From positions 27,032,245-27,096,244 of the forward strand of contig OX637289.1 of NCBI GenBank assembly GCA_951799445.1: a stretch of DNA of 64,000 nucleotides. The letters run 5' to 3'. Positions 1 through 12,009 of this stretch are shown in pieces (within the stretch, counting starts at the first letter, position 1; each line of letters starts with the position of its first letter). This DNA is from Pseudisothecium myosuroides (Eukaryota > Streptophyta > Bryopsida > Hypnales > Lembophyllaceae). The position numbers were made by a program, and so were the translations under genes. The notes below the pieces were generated by a model, which saw nothing but the letters and a program-made list of their open reading frames with translations, did no database searches and had not been told where the DNA came from.

Positions 1-1727
1 ATTGCAACAAAATCAGAAGACTCACGTTCATATATTCAACCTCACCGATCCGTTTTCTACTCTCACCGATTTTAATCATCAAAGCAACATCTCTTTCTAA
101 CACTGCAGTGCACGCGCAGAGTCGTCTCCAAAACGTACTTTCGACTTCGAACCAAGTGTGCATTGAACGCAATCCCTATGTACGACTTTGATGCAATTTC
201 ACAATGTCACAATGTCAACGATGTCGATTGTCAGTTTTGTCCACAATGTCAACGATTCCAAAAAAAGAGAAATCCTCCTCCATGAAAATTCATGCAATCA
301 AAGCCTCACAAGTAATGAAACCAATAATTGCCGTGAACTTTCTCTCCTCCCACAGTCCCACTCTTTCTACAGTTCTCGCCCTCCAAGACACCTCAGTGCG
401 AGACTGCGAGCCAATAATTCTTCACATCAATAGTCCTTCCACATATTGACGGTAGGGCAAAATCTGCCGACAGAAGAATTGATCAAGACTTTAACTACAA
501 GTTTGAATTGAATTATATATAAGCTGTGATTCTTGTGACTTACGCTACTAACAGAATTGAATCGATCTCCAAAACGGGTTGATGTCCTCCGCGTTGCAAT
601 TGCTGAAGAGTGGGGGGCACGGTTCCGGGTGGTCATGTCTGGAGAACAGTTCACAATTTTTCCAGTTTGTCACCGTGTCTGGGTGCAGACGCTATCCATA
701 GGGCTCCAGTAAGATGTAACCACATTCTTTGTTATATTGACCAGCGTGGACAGGATCGGAGTGTCAACACCGTCAAGCAACCAATCAGGCATAGTTGGAG
801 ATTTTAGTTCCTCATTACTCTGTTGCTAATGTCTTTCACTAATATCTTTGTTTATAAATCGACAAATGACTATTAATTTGCTGCCCTTTCAATTCATCGG
901 AACTGAGGATTGAATACTGGTATTCATTTTTTCTAAGTCCAAATTCTCAATATGGGCATGATTGGTAGCATGATTGTAAGTCTCGATCTCCTTTTTGCAA
1001 TGATTTTTCCTTCCATTTGCACCCCCAAAAAATAAACAAAATAAACATTGAACCACACAAATTAAAGCTCTGAATTATCGATTGAAGAGCATCATCAGCG
1101 GATCGCGGTAAACGGGTCTGCACATCGAAATGTGCTTCGCAGGGCACATTTCTCCCACCGTCCTTCGAAAACTGTGCCAATGTCCTGAATATCCACCAAT
1201 ATATGGAAATGGACATTTTTTTCAACGAACCAGAAAAAGGAAAAAAGAGAAAAAAGCGTACTGCGCCGCTCCTACGTGGTGTGGGACCTAGAAACAACCG
1301 ACCGACTCTTCAATTGCGTGGCGGGGTCTGAAAACAATTGGGAATTTTTCCTCGTCTGTTATAACAGACTCTGTTTGGTTCTTCCGTAAGGTACTAATGT
1401 GCTATAATTAGTCCTACAATCCAAAGAGTTCAGTTCAGTTCACGCGGGAACTGAATTCCTAGATAGACGAATGGGTGCCCATAGTTCTGTAGGAGCGAGA
1501 AGCTCGGCAAATCGTCCAACCATCAGTCAGGGACTGCTGACGACAGACGACCTGAACCATTCCGGAAGTTGTTGACCTCGTCACCCGACTACCCGAGAGA
1601 AAGTCCGTATGCGAGACGGCCGAGACCCGAGCAATTTCAGCTTGACCGGTTCAGTTGTGGCATAGAACGAAGTTAAGTTAATGAGGTGTGTGCCGTTCAA
1701 AGGTTTTTATTTTTTTACATATTTTTT
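1..1727. other. Stretch with no recognised gene (one weak exon candidate)
   Basis: No protein family, RNA gene or repeat with clear ends was recognised here. Base composition is more balanced than in the AT-rich repeats further right, so some of it may be low-copy gene flank. The only coding-like part is the candidate exon at 555-708. The reading frames at 188-449 overlap in two frames and have low-complexity, non-conserved translations. Confidence 0.3.
555..708 (+). CDS. Candidate internal exon, product unknown
   Basis: An open stretch is preceded by an acceptor-like CTAACAG and followed by a donor-like GCTCCA|GTAAGA. Its translation is balanced and protein-like (for example RVDVLRVAIAEEWGARFRVV) and the G+C content is higher than the surroundings. 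No family was recognised and no partner exon was found within the window, so this may be a lone exon, a captured gene fragment or chance. The identity is unknown and the splice sites are inferred from consensus only. Confidence 0.2.
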
Positions 1728-1891
1728 GAGCAAATGGTCGCTTAAATTGGCGGTTTTCAGATACTTTAATTTTGACACCTTTCAGAACGCGCGCTCTGCA
1801 ACAGAAATCCATAAATCCATACCTGTCCTAGATTACCTGACCTTTCTGCACACATATGACTGGAATCCTGCCAAATTTAACGAAATTGACT
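1728..1891. repeat. Diverged AN-family MITE-like repeat
   Basis: The right end (1868-1891) is a close reverse complement of the AN terminal sequence (CAATTTCGTTAAA...TGGCRG). The left end carries a diverged version near 1735-1755. The interior shares the CCATACCTGTCCTAGA block, in inverted orientation, with the copy at 35676-35840. This is an old copy with degraded ends. Confidence 0.5.
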
Positions 1892-2976
1892 AAGTTAGTC
1901 CGCCTCATCGATCGATCGCCACTCTGGCACTTTGACTTAACTGGGCAGCAATTCCGGTAAATTTTTTTTGGGGGGGGTGCAAAAATGAAAAGCACATTTT
2001 TAAATTTTAAATTTTTTTTAAATAGATGGATTCAATTTCCATATGAAAAAAACAATTCATTGCAGTGAAAGAGTACAACCAAGCCCAAGCCAGGAGTGCT
2101 TCACCCAAAGGGTAAGGGAGACTAACAGAACCTGTCCACTAACTGAACATAATATCACGAGAGTTTTTTTTGTTTTTTTTGAATAAATGGGAAACCCATT
2201 GCATTAAAAGAAACCAAAGAACAACGGCCAAGCCTCAATAGCTAAACAAAAGGAACCAAACAGAAACAGCTCGAAGAAAGAACAAAGAATCCTACTAAAC
2301 AAAGGAACACTTTGGAGGGTGCACCTTGTTCTAAAACACCTCTTTATCACCTCTCCTGTGAGCTAGGACAGACAGGCAATTAGATACGCTCAAACCTAGA
2401 GAAGAAATGTACAAGATTTTTGCCATTGTGGCATGTTTTGATTGGTTATGGAGGCAAATTAAGACTGATAATGCTTACTGCTTGCTTGTGCAAATTTTCA
2501 AGAGGGCAGTATGAAGTAGAAATTTCATTGGTCTAACAACGAGAGAAATCTAATAGAAATCTCTACCACTACCAACCGGTCTTAACTAAGTGAGTGTTGA
2601 TCTACTTAAGTACTTAATTTCATAAAGTGGGTTCATCAGTTCATGAGATTGATGAGGGTTGTAAGCTTGTAAGGTCAAATATTCCACTTTTAGTAACATT
2701 ATTTAAATTTTGGGTTGGTAGAGCAACTAGCCAACTATATTAATATTGCAATCTTGAACAATCATAGAAGTCAAATGGATCAACTCTCTTCCATTGTCTG
2801 GTAATTGCAAAGCAGGCCAAATCATTGAAAATAATCATAGGTGAGTAGGTATGTGCCAACCTTGCCAACGAGCAACTAGGTAGGTCCTAACATGCTATTA
2901 TTGTTTATAACTTGACCTGCTTTGCAATTACCTAGTCCATAACACATGAACACACAAGTCAATTCCTATAACCTGG
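1892..2976. other. Gene-less AT-rich spacer
   Basis: No coding exon, RNA gene or complete element was recognised. There are homopolymer runs near 1966 and 2166 and scattered A/T-rich sequence. Confidence 0.4.
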
Positions 2977-3282
2977 TAAGGTAGTCTGCTCTCAAAGCGA
3001 CCTTTAAAGAGCTGATTGCATTTGGGGGGAAGTTAAACTCCTTGAAACAATTTTTTGTAAATTTTTGTAGGACAGAAAATGGAATTGGCGTCTAATCCAA
3101 GTCATTTCATATTTTTTGGACCTTCCTGAAATTAGTTAAAAAATTTGAAGTTGAAACGCAGTGGTAACAAAAAGTGCCCACCTCGTGAAATTACACTTTT
3201 GGTACACTGAAGAAAGCAAAATGTACATATCTGTTAGTAGTTGCTTTTAGAGCACGGTAACTTCTAGAGCAGACTTATCTTA
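2977..3282. mobile_element. TA-family MITE, diverged copy
   Basis: The left end reads TA-AGGTAG followed by TCTGCTCTCAAAGCGACC. The right end is AGAGCAGACTTATCT-TA, so inverted ends pair over about 14 bp with a flanking TA on each side. The interior (GCTGATT, GGGGGAAG, AAACTCCTTGAAACAATTTT) aligns with the copies at 11229-11531 and 38593-39465. Length 306 bp, typical for the family here. There is no coding capacity. A TA target duplication is the Tc1/mariner habit, but the superfamily is inferred. Confidence 0.7.
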
Positions 3283-5457
3283 TCAACGGATTCGTCAGGT
3301 GATCAATCAGGCCCTGGACTCCCAAGGAATTATTTTTCGTGCCGGCGTTCGATCACTTCGATGCGACTGGTACTTTCGTGTTTACGTAGGTTGCAATCTG
3401 AGTGTCATGGCGAGAATGTATGAGAGTCCAATAATTTCAAAGCCCACGACTTGCGTGACTAGACCCTCCATTGACCCTAGGCATCACACATAGGCCATTT
3501 ACTCGTGAAACTTCTAAGAGTAAGTTTCTATCCTCGACCATCCTCAGGCAATTTCCATGTATCCAATTTTCAAAAAATTTATGGCGTATTAAAGCCACGA
3601 CTCGACTACGCATGGAGACGAAAAGGTATTAAAAAAAGAATCGGATACATATAGAAACGGACTAAATACAGAATATTCACTGAATATTGCATGTGCACTT
3701 TTTCACATATTCACTGAATGTATTTATGTACTCGTAATAAAAGGAAGAAAAACGAAGCCTTCAGGGACAAACCCATCTGTCAGAGAACCCACGGACCGAC
3801 GAGGAACAGTACATTCTAAAAACTGAGTGAATTCAACATGAGAAATTTTCTTCCAAAGTTAATAATGGTATGGTATGACGCAATTTTCCCAGAAATGCCA
3901 AAACCGAGTATTTAAGTACTCCGTACCAGTCAAATCTCTAGGGCCAGCACTGCCGCCGCTATAATCCTTAAAGGTATTTAAAGTATTGATCCGACTGGCG
4001 GTTCACGGTCGTTGCATACTGTGCTCTTCGACTTTTTGAATCATTGCACTTACAGTCAGGACCTGAATATCGATCGCTCACACTAGGAAGCTGCAGTCTG
4101 AAGTCTGAACGTCGTTGCCTCATTCCCACGGTTGTGACGATGAGAAGTTGAGAACTAGCCAGCCTCACGTCAGATCAGACCAACCTCCTCACCAGGAGTC
4201 CGGGAACCAACAACCTTCTTGTTAAGCTCGTCACCCACTGCGACATCCCCTACAGAAACCCATCGACGGAAGAACCGATCGAAGAATCCTACGAATATAT
4301 TTTTAATTTGAGTTTTAATCCCCGTCGCTTTTCAACAAAAGCAACAAAAAGTATCTTCTAAATATATATTATTATGTCTACCTTCAAGCTTAGTTATATC
4401 ATGCATATTGTTTAATGAATTGGGTTCCCAAGGACTTGCAACTCATCAACCAGTTCACTCAGAGAGCACGGAGAGAGATTGAGAGGATCAGACGACGAAC
4501 GACTTCCGGTAAGTTACTGCAACTGTTTTCTGAAAAGCTACGAAGTGCGCTGGCCATGTGCATTTTTGATCCCAATCGAGCTTTTTTGTAATCCGCCTCT
4601 GCTCGTCTGTATAAATTACCGTAATGTGGTCTACATTGCAATTAATCAGTCCTTGTGCATCGTCACCAGGTAGTCCATCATACGTATGTAGGTCAGGTTG
4701 TTCCGTCTATGTCGATTGAAGCTCACCGGTCAGTCTCCGATCATGCCAAGTGCTGATTTTTTATTTTAAAATGAGAAGCTAGGAGGTTTTCGTTTCGGAA
4801 AATATATAAAAACTGCGATAATTCCTCCGTTTCGGCATGCATGCTTCGTACACATAAAACATATATATTCCGGCATCTTGTGGACTTGTGGGGCACATGC
4901 GCGCATCTCCTAAACATGCACATGAGCCTGAATTTTTGGTGGGGGGACGATGGATATATAATTATACTTTTCCTTTTTTTTTAACAAAAGAGGCAAGCCG
5001 TATTGCTGCTATGATGGATTCTCTGGCGCTGGCTAATTGTGCTTACCAGCCAGCATTGCAACCCGGTTATATATAAAGCTGCTCCCACTACTTCTTTTCT
5101 TTGAAAAAGAAACCTTGTCAATTAAAAAACAAAGAAGGAGGAAAAGTGGAAAACAATCAGTCCGGCGCCCCGGGGCGGTCCTGAGCGGTAGCTGCCCCCA
5201 CTTCTTCCTAGCTAAGTTAGTCAGCCAATACTTCAGAAGTACCTGGCGTCGCACTTCAGAAGCACTATTAACCTGGCGTCGCATATCACTTCCATCAAAA
5301 CACTCAGAATATTTCAGAAGCCACCAAGCTCAATAACCCACCCCACGCAACCGAGTTGATATTGTCGACCATGTCGATTATTTTGTCATAGTTTTCTTTT
5401 TATGGACACTGTAACATCACTTTCAAAGAAAGAAAGAAAAAACACTTTCATATATAT
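3283..5457. other. Stretch with no recognised gene
   Basis: Mixed-composition sequence with no recognised protein. A purine-rich segment ending at CTTCCG|GTAAGTTAC near 4507-4508 looks like a splice donor of an untranslated exon, but no downstream coding exon was found. The reading frames at 5037-5336 in both strands are mirror open frames over the same low-conservation sequence and are not supported as genes. Confidence 0.3.
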
Positions 5458-5700
5458 ATGGCGGGAAATCCTCACAGGTTCTCCCCTTGCATTGGCTTCT
5501 ACGACTCGGAAGGCCAGTATTGCGCTCCCAACAAGGCTTGGGATGTTCTTCGTGCCGCTATCCTCTTGCAGATCTGGTGTGCGAGGTGCAAACTTTTTTC
5601 ACTGCTGATCCGATCAACGTCATTAATTAGGATCATTCTGCCTAGGTGCTTGGAGAGAGATAATCCACCTTGGCATGACATGGCCAGGAAAAATCATCTC
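5458..5700 (+). pseudogene. Possible non-LTR retrotransposon ORF2 tail (relic)
   Basis: An open stretch begins at an ATG at 5458 and includes residues reading AWDVLRAAILLQIWCARCK. This is reminiscent of the segment beyond the reverse transcriptase of LINE-type ORF2 proteins, where a tryptophan- and cysteine-rich piece (IWxARC-like) is common. No reverse transcriptase core (YADD box) or endonuclease is present nearby, so at most it is a short truncated relic. The resemblance is from memory of the family, not an alignment. It could equally be an unrelated captured exon. Confidence 0.2.
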
Positions 5701-6434
5701 CTTAGCTTCATAGATAACTTCAGTAAGTATTGTAATGACAAATCGAGTCTGATTTTTGTAGCACTTGCTGCACTAATGTTTTTTTTTTGCTGTAACAGGC
5801 TTACTCCCCTCGGTGGAAGCTTTCTCCGTCTTCCTCCAATATGTTAACCCTTAAAATGGACATTTATGTTCCTCAGGGGCAGCCTGTGAGGATTCTGGCA
5901 CAGCGTTTCTGAGGCGGGCAAGCAGTGAGAACAGGTCAAGGCAAACGGCTCTGCACATAGTGCCACGGCATTCTGAACTCAACCTCTCTCTTTCCCTCAA
6001 GCAACCTTGCAAAGAAGCGTCCTTCACTTCACTTGCCAATCCAACGTTCTCCCAGAGGCGATGAAAATTTAGATGCATGCGGGGAGGAGAGTAAAAACTC
6101 AACAATTTTTGAAAAGATTCATTCACTGAAATTCCCACAATTCTCATTATTCCCTGGACAGAAATCCCAAGGGGCACAAAATGTCCTTTGAATCCTAAAG
6201 TTTCAAGGCCTTTTTTTCATAAAAAACACTCAAAACTGCCATTTTCATAGCAAAGAGCAAAAAAATTTAAAAATGTTTTTTTTGCCTATTTAACCATACA
6301 ATTTTTTACTAGACTAGTGTAAGAATGTGTAGAAGAAATTTTAGAAACCTTGACCATGTAGATTGCAAAATATTTGCATTTAAAATTAAGGAAATGAGTT
6401 TTTTTGCACTTTGTTCAATTACATTTTTTGGCTT

Positions 6435-7341
6435 TTAACCCCTAAAGGCCCAAGCCATTTTCTGGCTCTGAAACCACTGAAAACTGTCATTTCTGCTGCG
6501 ATCACTCTTTAAACCAAATAAAACTTTTTTTTTAGAATCTAACCGTAGGATCTTGTACTTCACTTGTCTCAAATCATGTGGTAAAAATTTCATGAAGTTT
6601 GATCGTACGGATTGGAAGATATTAGCGTTTGAAGTTGGAAAAAGAAGTTTTTTTGAACTCTGGATTGCAATTTCAGATGACTTTGACAGCCATTTGTGGA
6701 TTTTTTTTGCACTACACACTATAAAGTTAAAATTTTTTATGTTGAACATTTGAGTTGAGAGTCGGGGAAAAAAATTTCAGAATGTCAAAACTTGATTTTC
6801 ACATATAAAAAAATTGTTAAGTAGAAGTAGGTCCAAAATTGAACAAAACACTAAATCTTCAATAGCTCTTAGATGGAATTAAAAAACCATAATCTCAAAC
6901 TTAACCTTTTCAAAAAAAAAAATTTGAAAAATTTCGAAAATTGCATTCAAAAATGAATTTTATAAGTTGTTTTTTGAAGAAGACGCTTAGATTGCCCGAA
7001 AAACAAGATTGTCCATAACTTTCTCATTTTGAGTCCAATTAGAATGAATCAAAGCTTCTAATATAGACAAAAACATGATCTTTGAGGGGAAAAAATAAAA
7101 AATAAAAAAAATTCAATTTTTCAAAGTTTTTTTTTTCTACCCGGTGAACTGCTTTTTTGACTTCGGGCGGCATAACTTTTTTTCCCGGGCACCAATTGAA
7201 AAAAAAATTATATTTTTGTAAAGCTAAAGTGATTCCTATCTTCAAAAAAGTTTCAAAAAATCAGGTCGAAATTTCAGGTCGCACGAGCCTACCCGAAATC
7301 CCAAGTGTCCCCCGAGGGGACTTTGGGCCTTTAGGGGTTAA
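6435..7341. mobile_element. T4-family element, complete (TTAA target)
   Basis: It starts TTAACCCCTAAAGGCCCAAG and ends GGGCCTTTAGGGGTTAA, so the terminal inverted repeats match over about 18 bases with TTAA on both sides. Length 907 bp. It contains only short chance reading frames and no transposase. A TTAA target site and C/G-rich termini are the hallmarks of piggyBac-type elements, so a non-autonomous piggyBac-like MITE is the likeliest class. It sits inside an older copy of the same family. Confidence 0.8.
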
Positions 7342-7541
7342 CCTTCTTAACTTGAAATTTTTGCTCTACTGATTTTGAATTTCTGATTTTGAATTTCTAA
7401 TTTTGTATTCAGATGAAGAATTGAGTTGAGAGTCTTGTAAAAAAAATCAAAATATTCTAATTTAGTTTTCAGTCATTAAAAAATTATTAAGTAGAAATAG
7501 GTTAAGGATTGAATAGAAAACTAAACGACTACTGTAGCCAA

Positions 7542-8538
7542 AGGTCATCTTCAGCAAAAAATAATTAAAAAATTTTAAACAGAATAATTTTGAAAATTAA
7601 TAAGTCATTATGCTGAATTCAAGGAAAATTAAATATAAAGAAAGCCGAAATGTTGGTAAATGTATCATTTCGACTTGATGCCAACATATCTTCTAAACCT
7701 TGAGTGGAGAGGTCGTTTTTAAAATGAAGTCCATTATCCATATAGAATCCTCAAAGGATATGGGACAATTTGAATATGAGAGCTTAACCACTCATTGTCA
7801 AAAAGCAGGAATTGTGTTCAATGTAGAATTTCAGATCTCGTTTTGGCATAGTATAATAAAAAAATTAAAAAAACTTTGAACTAAAAAAAGTTGGAGAATT
7901 AAGCTAAATTTCTTCTCCAAAAATCCGTTTGTGATTTTGAGACTCTAAAAAAAAGTTATGGACAAAATTCAAAGAAGATGTTTGAAAATGTCAAAGAAAA
8001 TGTCCCTTCCAACCCTTCCCTAAATTTTATCCATAACTTTTGATTGGAGACTCTAAATCTCAAACGGATTTTCGGAGATGAAATTTAGACTAAATTCCCA
8101 ACTTTTCATAGTTCAAAGATTTTTGAAAAAAATTATTCTACTATGCCAAAATGAGGTCTGAAGTTCTACATTGAATACAATTTCTGCTTTTGACTTAACT
8201 AAGTGTGAGTGGGTGAGCTTCTACTAATCCTAATTTACATATCCCACATGGGTTGTCTTACCTACTACTATTCCATTTGTTTAAAGAGATTATTTGTACT
8301 TGTCTACATGTGCATTGCAAAAGTGACTTCCACTTCTATGAGGTAGTTGTTGAATATTGAACTGGAGGTATCCAATTAAGAAATCTTCATGCAATTTCTG
8401 AATTTATTTGAAGGGTTGCTGGAAATTAAAAAAATATATTCAATAATTGCCGAATAATTTAATAATAAAAAATGATCTGCCGAACCATCCATTTTGGTTT
8501 TAATTAGTTATTTGGCAAATTTGTGCCGAAGGTGACCT
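7542..8538. mobile_element. Nested element with AGGTCAYCTTCRGCA ends
   Basis: Left end AGGTCATCTTCAGCA (7542-7556) and right end TGCCGAAGGTGACCT (8524-8538) are inverted repeats of 15 bp with two mismatches. It interrupts the older T4 element and itself holds a fold-back repeat (about 7690-8310). There is no coding capacity. The target duplication is not clear. Confidence 0.5.
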
Positions 8539-10080
8539 CCGGGTACGATAATAGCTCTAAGATGGAATTGAAACGCACTCATTTCAATGGTGAGATTGTT
8601 CTAACAAGAGACCTTAACCTTGAGAAACTTTTTTTTGAAAAAATGTGAAAATTGAGTTTAGAAATGAATCATATAAGTTATTTTTTCAAGAAGATGCTTT
8701 CATTGTCCAAAAAATAAGATTGTCCATAAGTTTCTCATAACAAATCTAGATGGAATAAATCAAAGCTTCCCATGTAGATAAAAATACAATCTATGAGAAA
8801 AAAAAAAAAATTTTAAATTATTTTAAGTTTTTTTGAGGGTTTTTTTCTACCCACTAAAATAAACAAAAAGGGCTTTTTGTGCCATAACTTTTGCTGTCGA
8901 GCACTGATTGGAATAAAAATCATATTTGTAGAAAGCTAATGTGTTTTTCCTATCTTTACCAAAAAATCACGACATATATTAAGACTGTAGGAGCCTCTCC
9001 AAAATCCATTTTGTCCCTTAGGGGGACAATGGGACTTTAGCGGGGTTAAAGAATAATCTTCATTACTCCTCTCTAGAAAATTGGATTGAAGTATAGTCCT
9101 TTCTATTCTTTCAATTCACATTGTCAATTTCAAAAAAAAAAAAAAAAAAAAAAAAACTTGATCACACTAATGTGATTTTCTTAAACTTTAAAGTCTAAAA
9201 AAAGATGCAACGCTTAAAATATAATTTTAAAAAATTGGCATTAAATTCAATAAATAAAAATAAATAAAAAATATTTGGCAATTAATCTCCAATATCTTCA
9301 TTCTACACAAATAGATATTTTAAGATCCATGTAGTTAAGCTTGTTACTAATCACTTTGCCGAGATTTTACAATATATCCTAATAAAGCTACTCACCTAAT
9401 GTTTGAATTTCTCATATACCTTCAAAAGTCATTTAATGCGTGATGAGAAATGAGAAGATAATTTGTTCATACAAGTGTGGTGGTAGGAGTAAAATAACCC
9501 ATGTAGGATATATAAATTAGGATTAGTAAGAGCTCAACCACTCATAGTCAAGTCTAAGCAAAATTTGTATTCAAAGTAGAATTTCAAACTTCATTTAGGC
9601 ATACGTAGAATAACTCTTTTTCAAAAACTTTGAACTAAGTTTATGAAGAAAATCAAGCTATGTTTCATCTCCAAATATGTGTTTGAGATTTAGAGCCTCC
9701 AATCAAAAGTTATGGCTAGAATTCATGTAGAGGTTGGAAGAGATATTCTCTTTAACATTTTCAAACATCTTCTCTGAATTTTGACCTACTATAGTCATTT
9801 TTTTAGAGGCTCAAAATCACAAACGGATTTTTGAAGATGAAATTTAGCTTCCTTTTCCAACTTTTCTAGATTCAAATTTTTTTGAAAAAAGTTATTCTAT
9901 TATGCCAAAATGAAGATTATAATTCTACTTTGAAAACAATTCCTACGTTTAGACAATGAGTAGTCAAGCTCTCATCTTCAAATTATCTCGTATGCTTTGA
10001 GATTTCATGATGGACAACGAATTTAATTATAAAAACAACTTTTTTACCCTTCATTTTCACTAAAGTTAATGCCAATGAAG
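7690..10080. repeat. Two FB fold-back repeats in inverted arrangement
   Basis: Each unit (about 7690-8310 and 9440-10080) is itself a fold-back: a left arm reading toward GTAGAATTTCA and a right arm that is its approximate reverse complement, around a centre containing CATAACTTTTGATTGGAG. The outer arm of the first (7700-7790) pairs better with the outer arm of the second (9960-10060) than with its own partner. Likewise the 8215-8300 arm pairs with 9440-9540. The two units therefore form a larger inverted repeat with exchanged arms. Between them lies the right part of a T4 element and a run of about 23 A at 9134. Confidence 0.5.
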
Positions 10081-10365
10081 TAATTTCTTCATTTTGCCAT
10101 CAAAAAAATTTGGATCAAATGATAGATTGGTATTTTAGTCAATGGATTGTTAATAGAATTTTTGAATTTTCGGCAAACCATCTTTACATTTATTTGCAAA
10201 TTTTGATGTTTAGTCCCAGAATTGGCAAAAAATTCAACACTTTTTATTATAAATTTAATAAGCAAAGACGATATCCTAGTATAGTAATAGAAAGGGTGGC
10301 CTTTGGGCACTAAAGAATAGTGCCAAAACATGGAGCCCAAGGCCATGTTCACACTAGCTTGGTGC

Positions 10366-10569
10366 CAATTCTAGCAAGATGGGATTTTTTAAGTGAGTCA
10401 AAAGATTATAAGTAATGACCTTCAAGAAGATTTTTAGTAATAATTTATTAAAAATACATGTGTTCCCAGTAAAATTTTACTGAAAATCTTTTGAAAAGTT
10501 ATTACTTATAATCGTACTACTAGGACTATATTTAAAAACTCACTTAAAATACTACACCTTGTGATAGTG
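10366..10569. mobile_element. Decayed CACTA-type hairpin element
   Basis: The left part (AGCAAGATGGGATTTTTTAAG) and right part (CTCACTTAAAATACTACACC...GATAGTG) are diverged versions of the perfect hairpin at 39710-39930. Both share AAGTAATGACCTT...GATTTTTAG arms. The arms still pair over most of their length, but with many mismatches, so this is an older sibling. Confidence 0.6.
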
Positions 10570-11228
10570 CAAGTTCAAATACACAGCCTTGCCTAGTTTT
10601 GTTTGAGGCATAGGGAAGTGAATCATCCTTCGAGGTTGAAAACGGGCTAAACAATGTTGCAAGGTGAGTAGGCAACTCTTGAGCTAGTAGGAAAATTTAC
10701 TTCCTATTTATATTGTTTATTTCAAAAAAATTGATGGTAAAATCAAATTATTAGGATTTTTTAAAAGTTAAATATAGAAATAAAATTATATCAATTATAA
10801 TATATATTAGAATGATGTGGAATTTTCACCATAACTGATGGTTAGAATAAAAGTTTTAATTATATAATTCAAATTGAAAATCCGTTTTTAAGAAGAAAAT
10901 ATATGAATGAAAAACACAACAATATATTTTGTTATTTAGAAAAATGGTTTTATTAAAAATTACAATAAGGTTGACCAAAGCACATCCACTACTTTTTAGA
11001 TGCATGAACCTTTAGGCGTGGTGTTATCCAAATGAATTTGGTCCAAAGGGGGTCTAAATTCATTCTTAAGGTACAAAAGTTAACAAGTGGCAGTTTAAGG
11101 TACCAGCCACCTGAGAACGCCACATCTGAAGTTCATGGGGACAAGGACAAGGCAAGGGAGAAATTTTGGGAACTGGGGATCAAGATTGGGAACATCATAG
11201 TGGTTACAAATAATGGGTGTCTCTCACC
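10570..11228. other. Gene-less AT-rich spacer
   Basis: No gene was recognised. The open stretch at 11032-11241 has no family resemblance and runs into the next element. Confidence 0.35.
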
Positions 11229-11531
11229 TAAGGTACAGTAGGGGGCTGTAAAAGCGACCCTTTAACAGCTGATTTGCATTTTGGGGGAAGCTAAACTCCT
11301 TAAAACAATTTTCAGTAAATTTTCGTGGTAAGAAAAATGGAATTGGCATCTAACCCAAGTCGTTTCAAATTTTTTGGACATTCATGGAATTAGTTATGAA
11401 TTTTTGAAGTTGAAAACACAGTGGTTTCTAAAAGCGACCCCCTCCTGAAATGTACACTTCTGATATATATTAGAGGCAAAATCTACCAGATCGCTTTTAG
11501 AGACAGGTTGCTTTTACAGCCCCCTACCTTA
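11229..11531. mobile_element. TA-family MITE, well preserved
   Basis: It is bounded by TA on each side. The right terminus reads GCTTTTACAGCCCCCTACCT and the left reads AGGTACAGTAGGGGGCTGTAAAAGCGACC with a 4-bp insertion in the repeat. Length 303 bp. Its interior contains GCTAAACTCCTTAAAACAATTTT uninterrupted. The copy at 38593-39465 has a T4 element inserted at exactly this TTAA, so this copy serves as the empty site. Confidence 0.8.
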
Positions 11532-11747
11532 CTGCTTTGCCCATTGGGCCATTTTGGATGAAAATTTGAGATCTGAATAGATTCTATCATTAATTTTGCA
11601 ATAATTTCAATTGTAACAGTTGCTTGATTTTCAGTTGATTCCTATACATCTATCGTTGTCATCTAATTGAATTTGAAATTTCGTGCTTTTGAAATCCAAA
11701 TTGAAGGCAACCTATTATGAGATGATCAATTGCAAACTCCGTATAAA

Positions 11748-12009
11748 ACTAGTGTGCCCTGTGCCGTTGCCAACTTGCCACAACCGAAATAAAAGTAAAA
11801 GTAATATTTTATAACTTTTGAATTCATAAAAACTTTGAAATTCAATCATTTTCACACTGTAGGTTCAAATGAGTCATAAAATAAAGCCCGTGCACCCCTC
11901 CTTGCTCAGAGCTTTTTGACAGTACAAGAATGCGACCAGAGGACCCACGGTGAGGGAGATCTCATTATAACAAACAAAACAAAACAAAACAAACAACCTA
12001 ACTTAAGGT
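11748..12009 (+). repeat. Retroposon-like repeat with AAACA-rich tail
   Basis: It starts near ACTAGTGTGCCCTGTGCC and ends in an (AAACA)n tail followed by ACCTAACTTAAGGTA. An inverted copy lies at 42603-42852. Both share GTAGGTTCAAATG, which resembles a tRNA-type B box, and GGGAGATCTCA. The oligo-AAAC tail suggests a SINE or the 3' end of a LINE, but no flanking target duplication was resolved. Confidence 0.45.

Larger units (their letters stand above)
6187..9049. mobile_element. Old T4 (TTAA) element broken up by later insertions
   Basis: Three separated blocks together match one T4 element: a decayed left end (ATCCTAAAG...CAAGGCC, 6187-6434), a middle block (about 7342-7541) and a right block ending GACTTTAGCGGGGTTAA (about 8539-9049). 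The order and spacing match intact copies such as 52341-53330 once the intervening material is removed. It is interrupted by a younger T4 copy (6435-7341) and a different element (7542-8538). The right TTAA is intact and the left one has decayed. Confidence 0.6.

Noticed and set aside
11857..11875. tRNA gene (GGTTCAAATG resembles a B box)
   Set aside because: No A box at the right distance and no cloverleaf; it belongs to a dispersed repeat.
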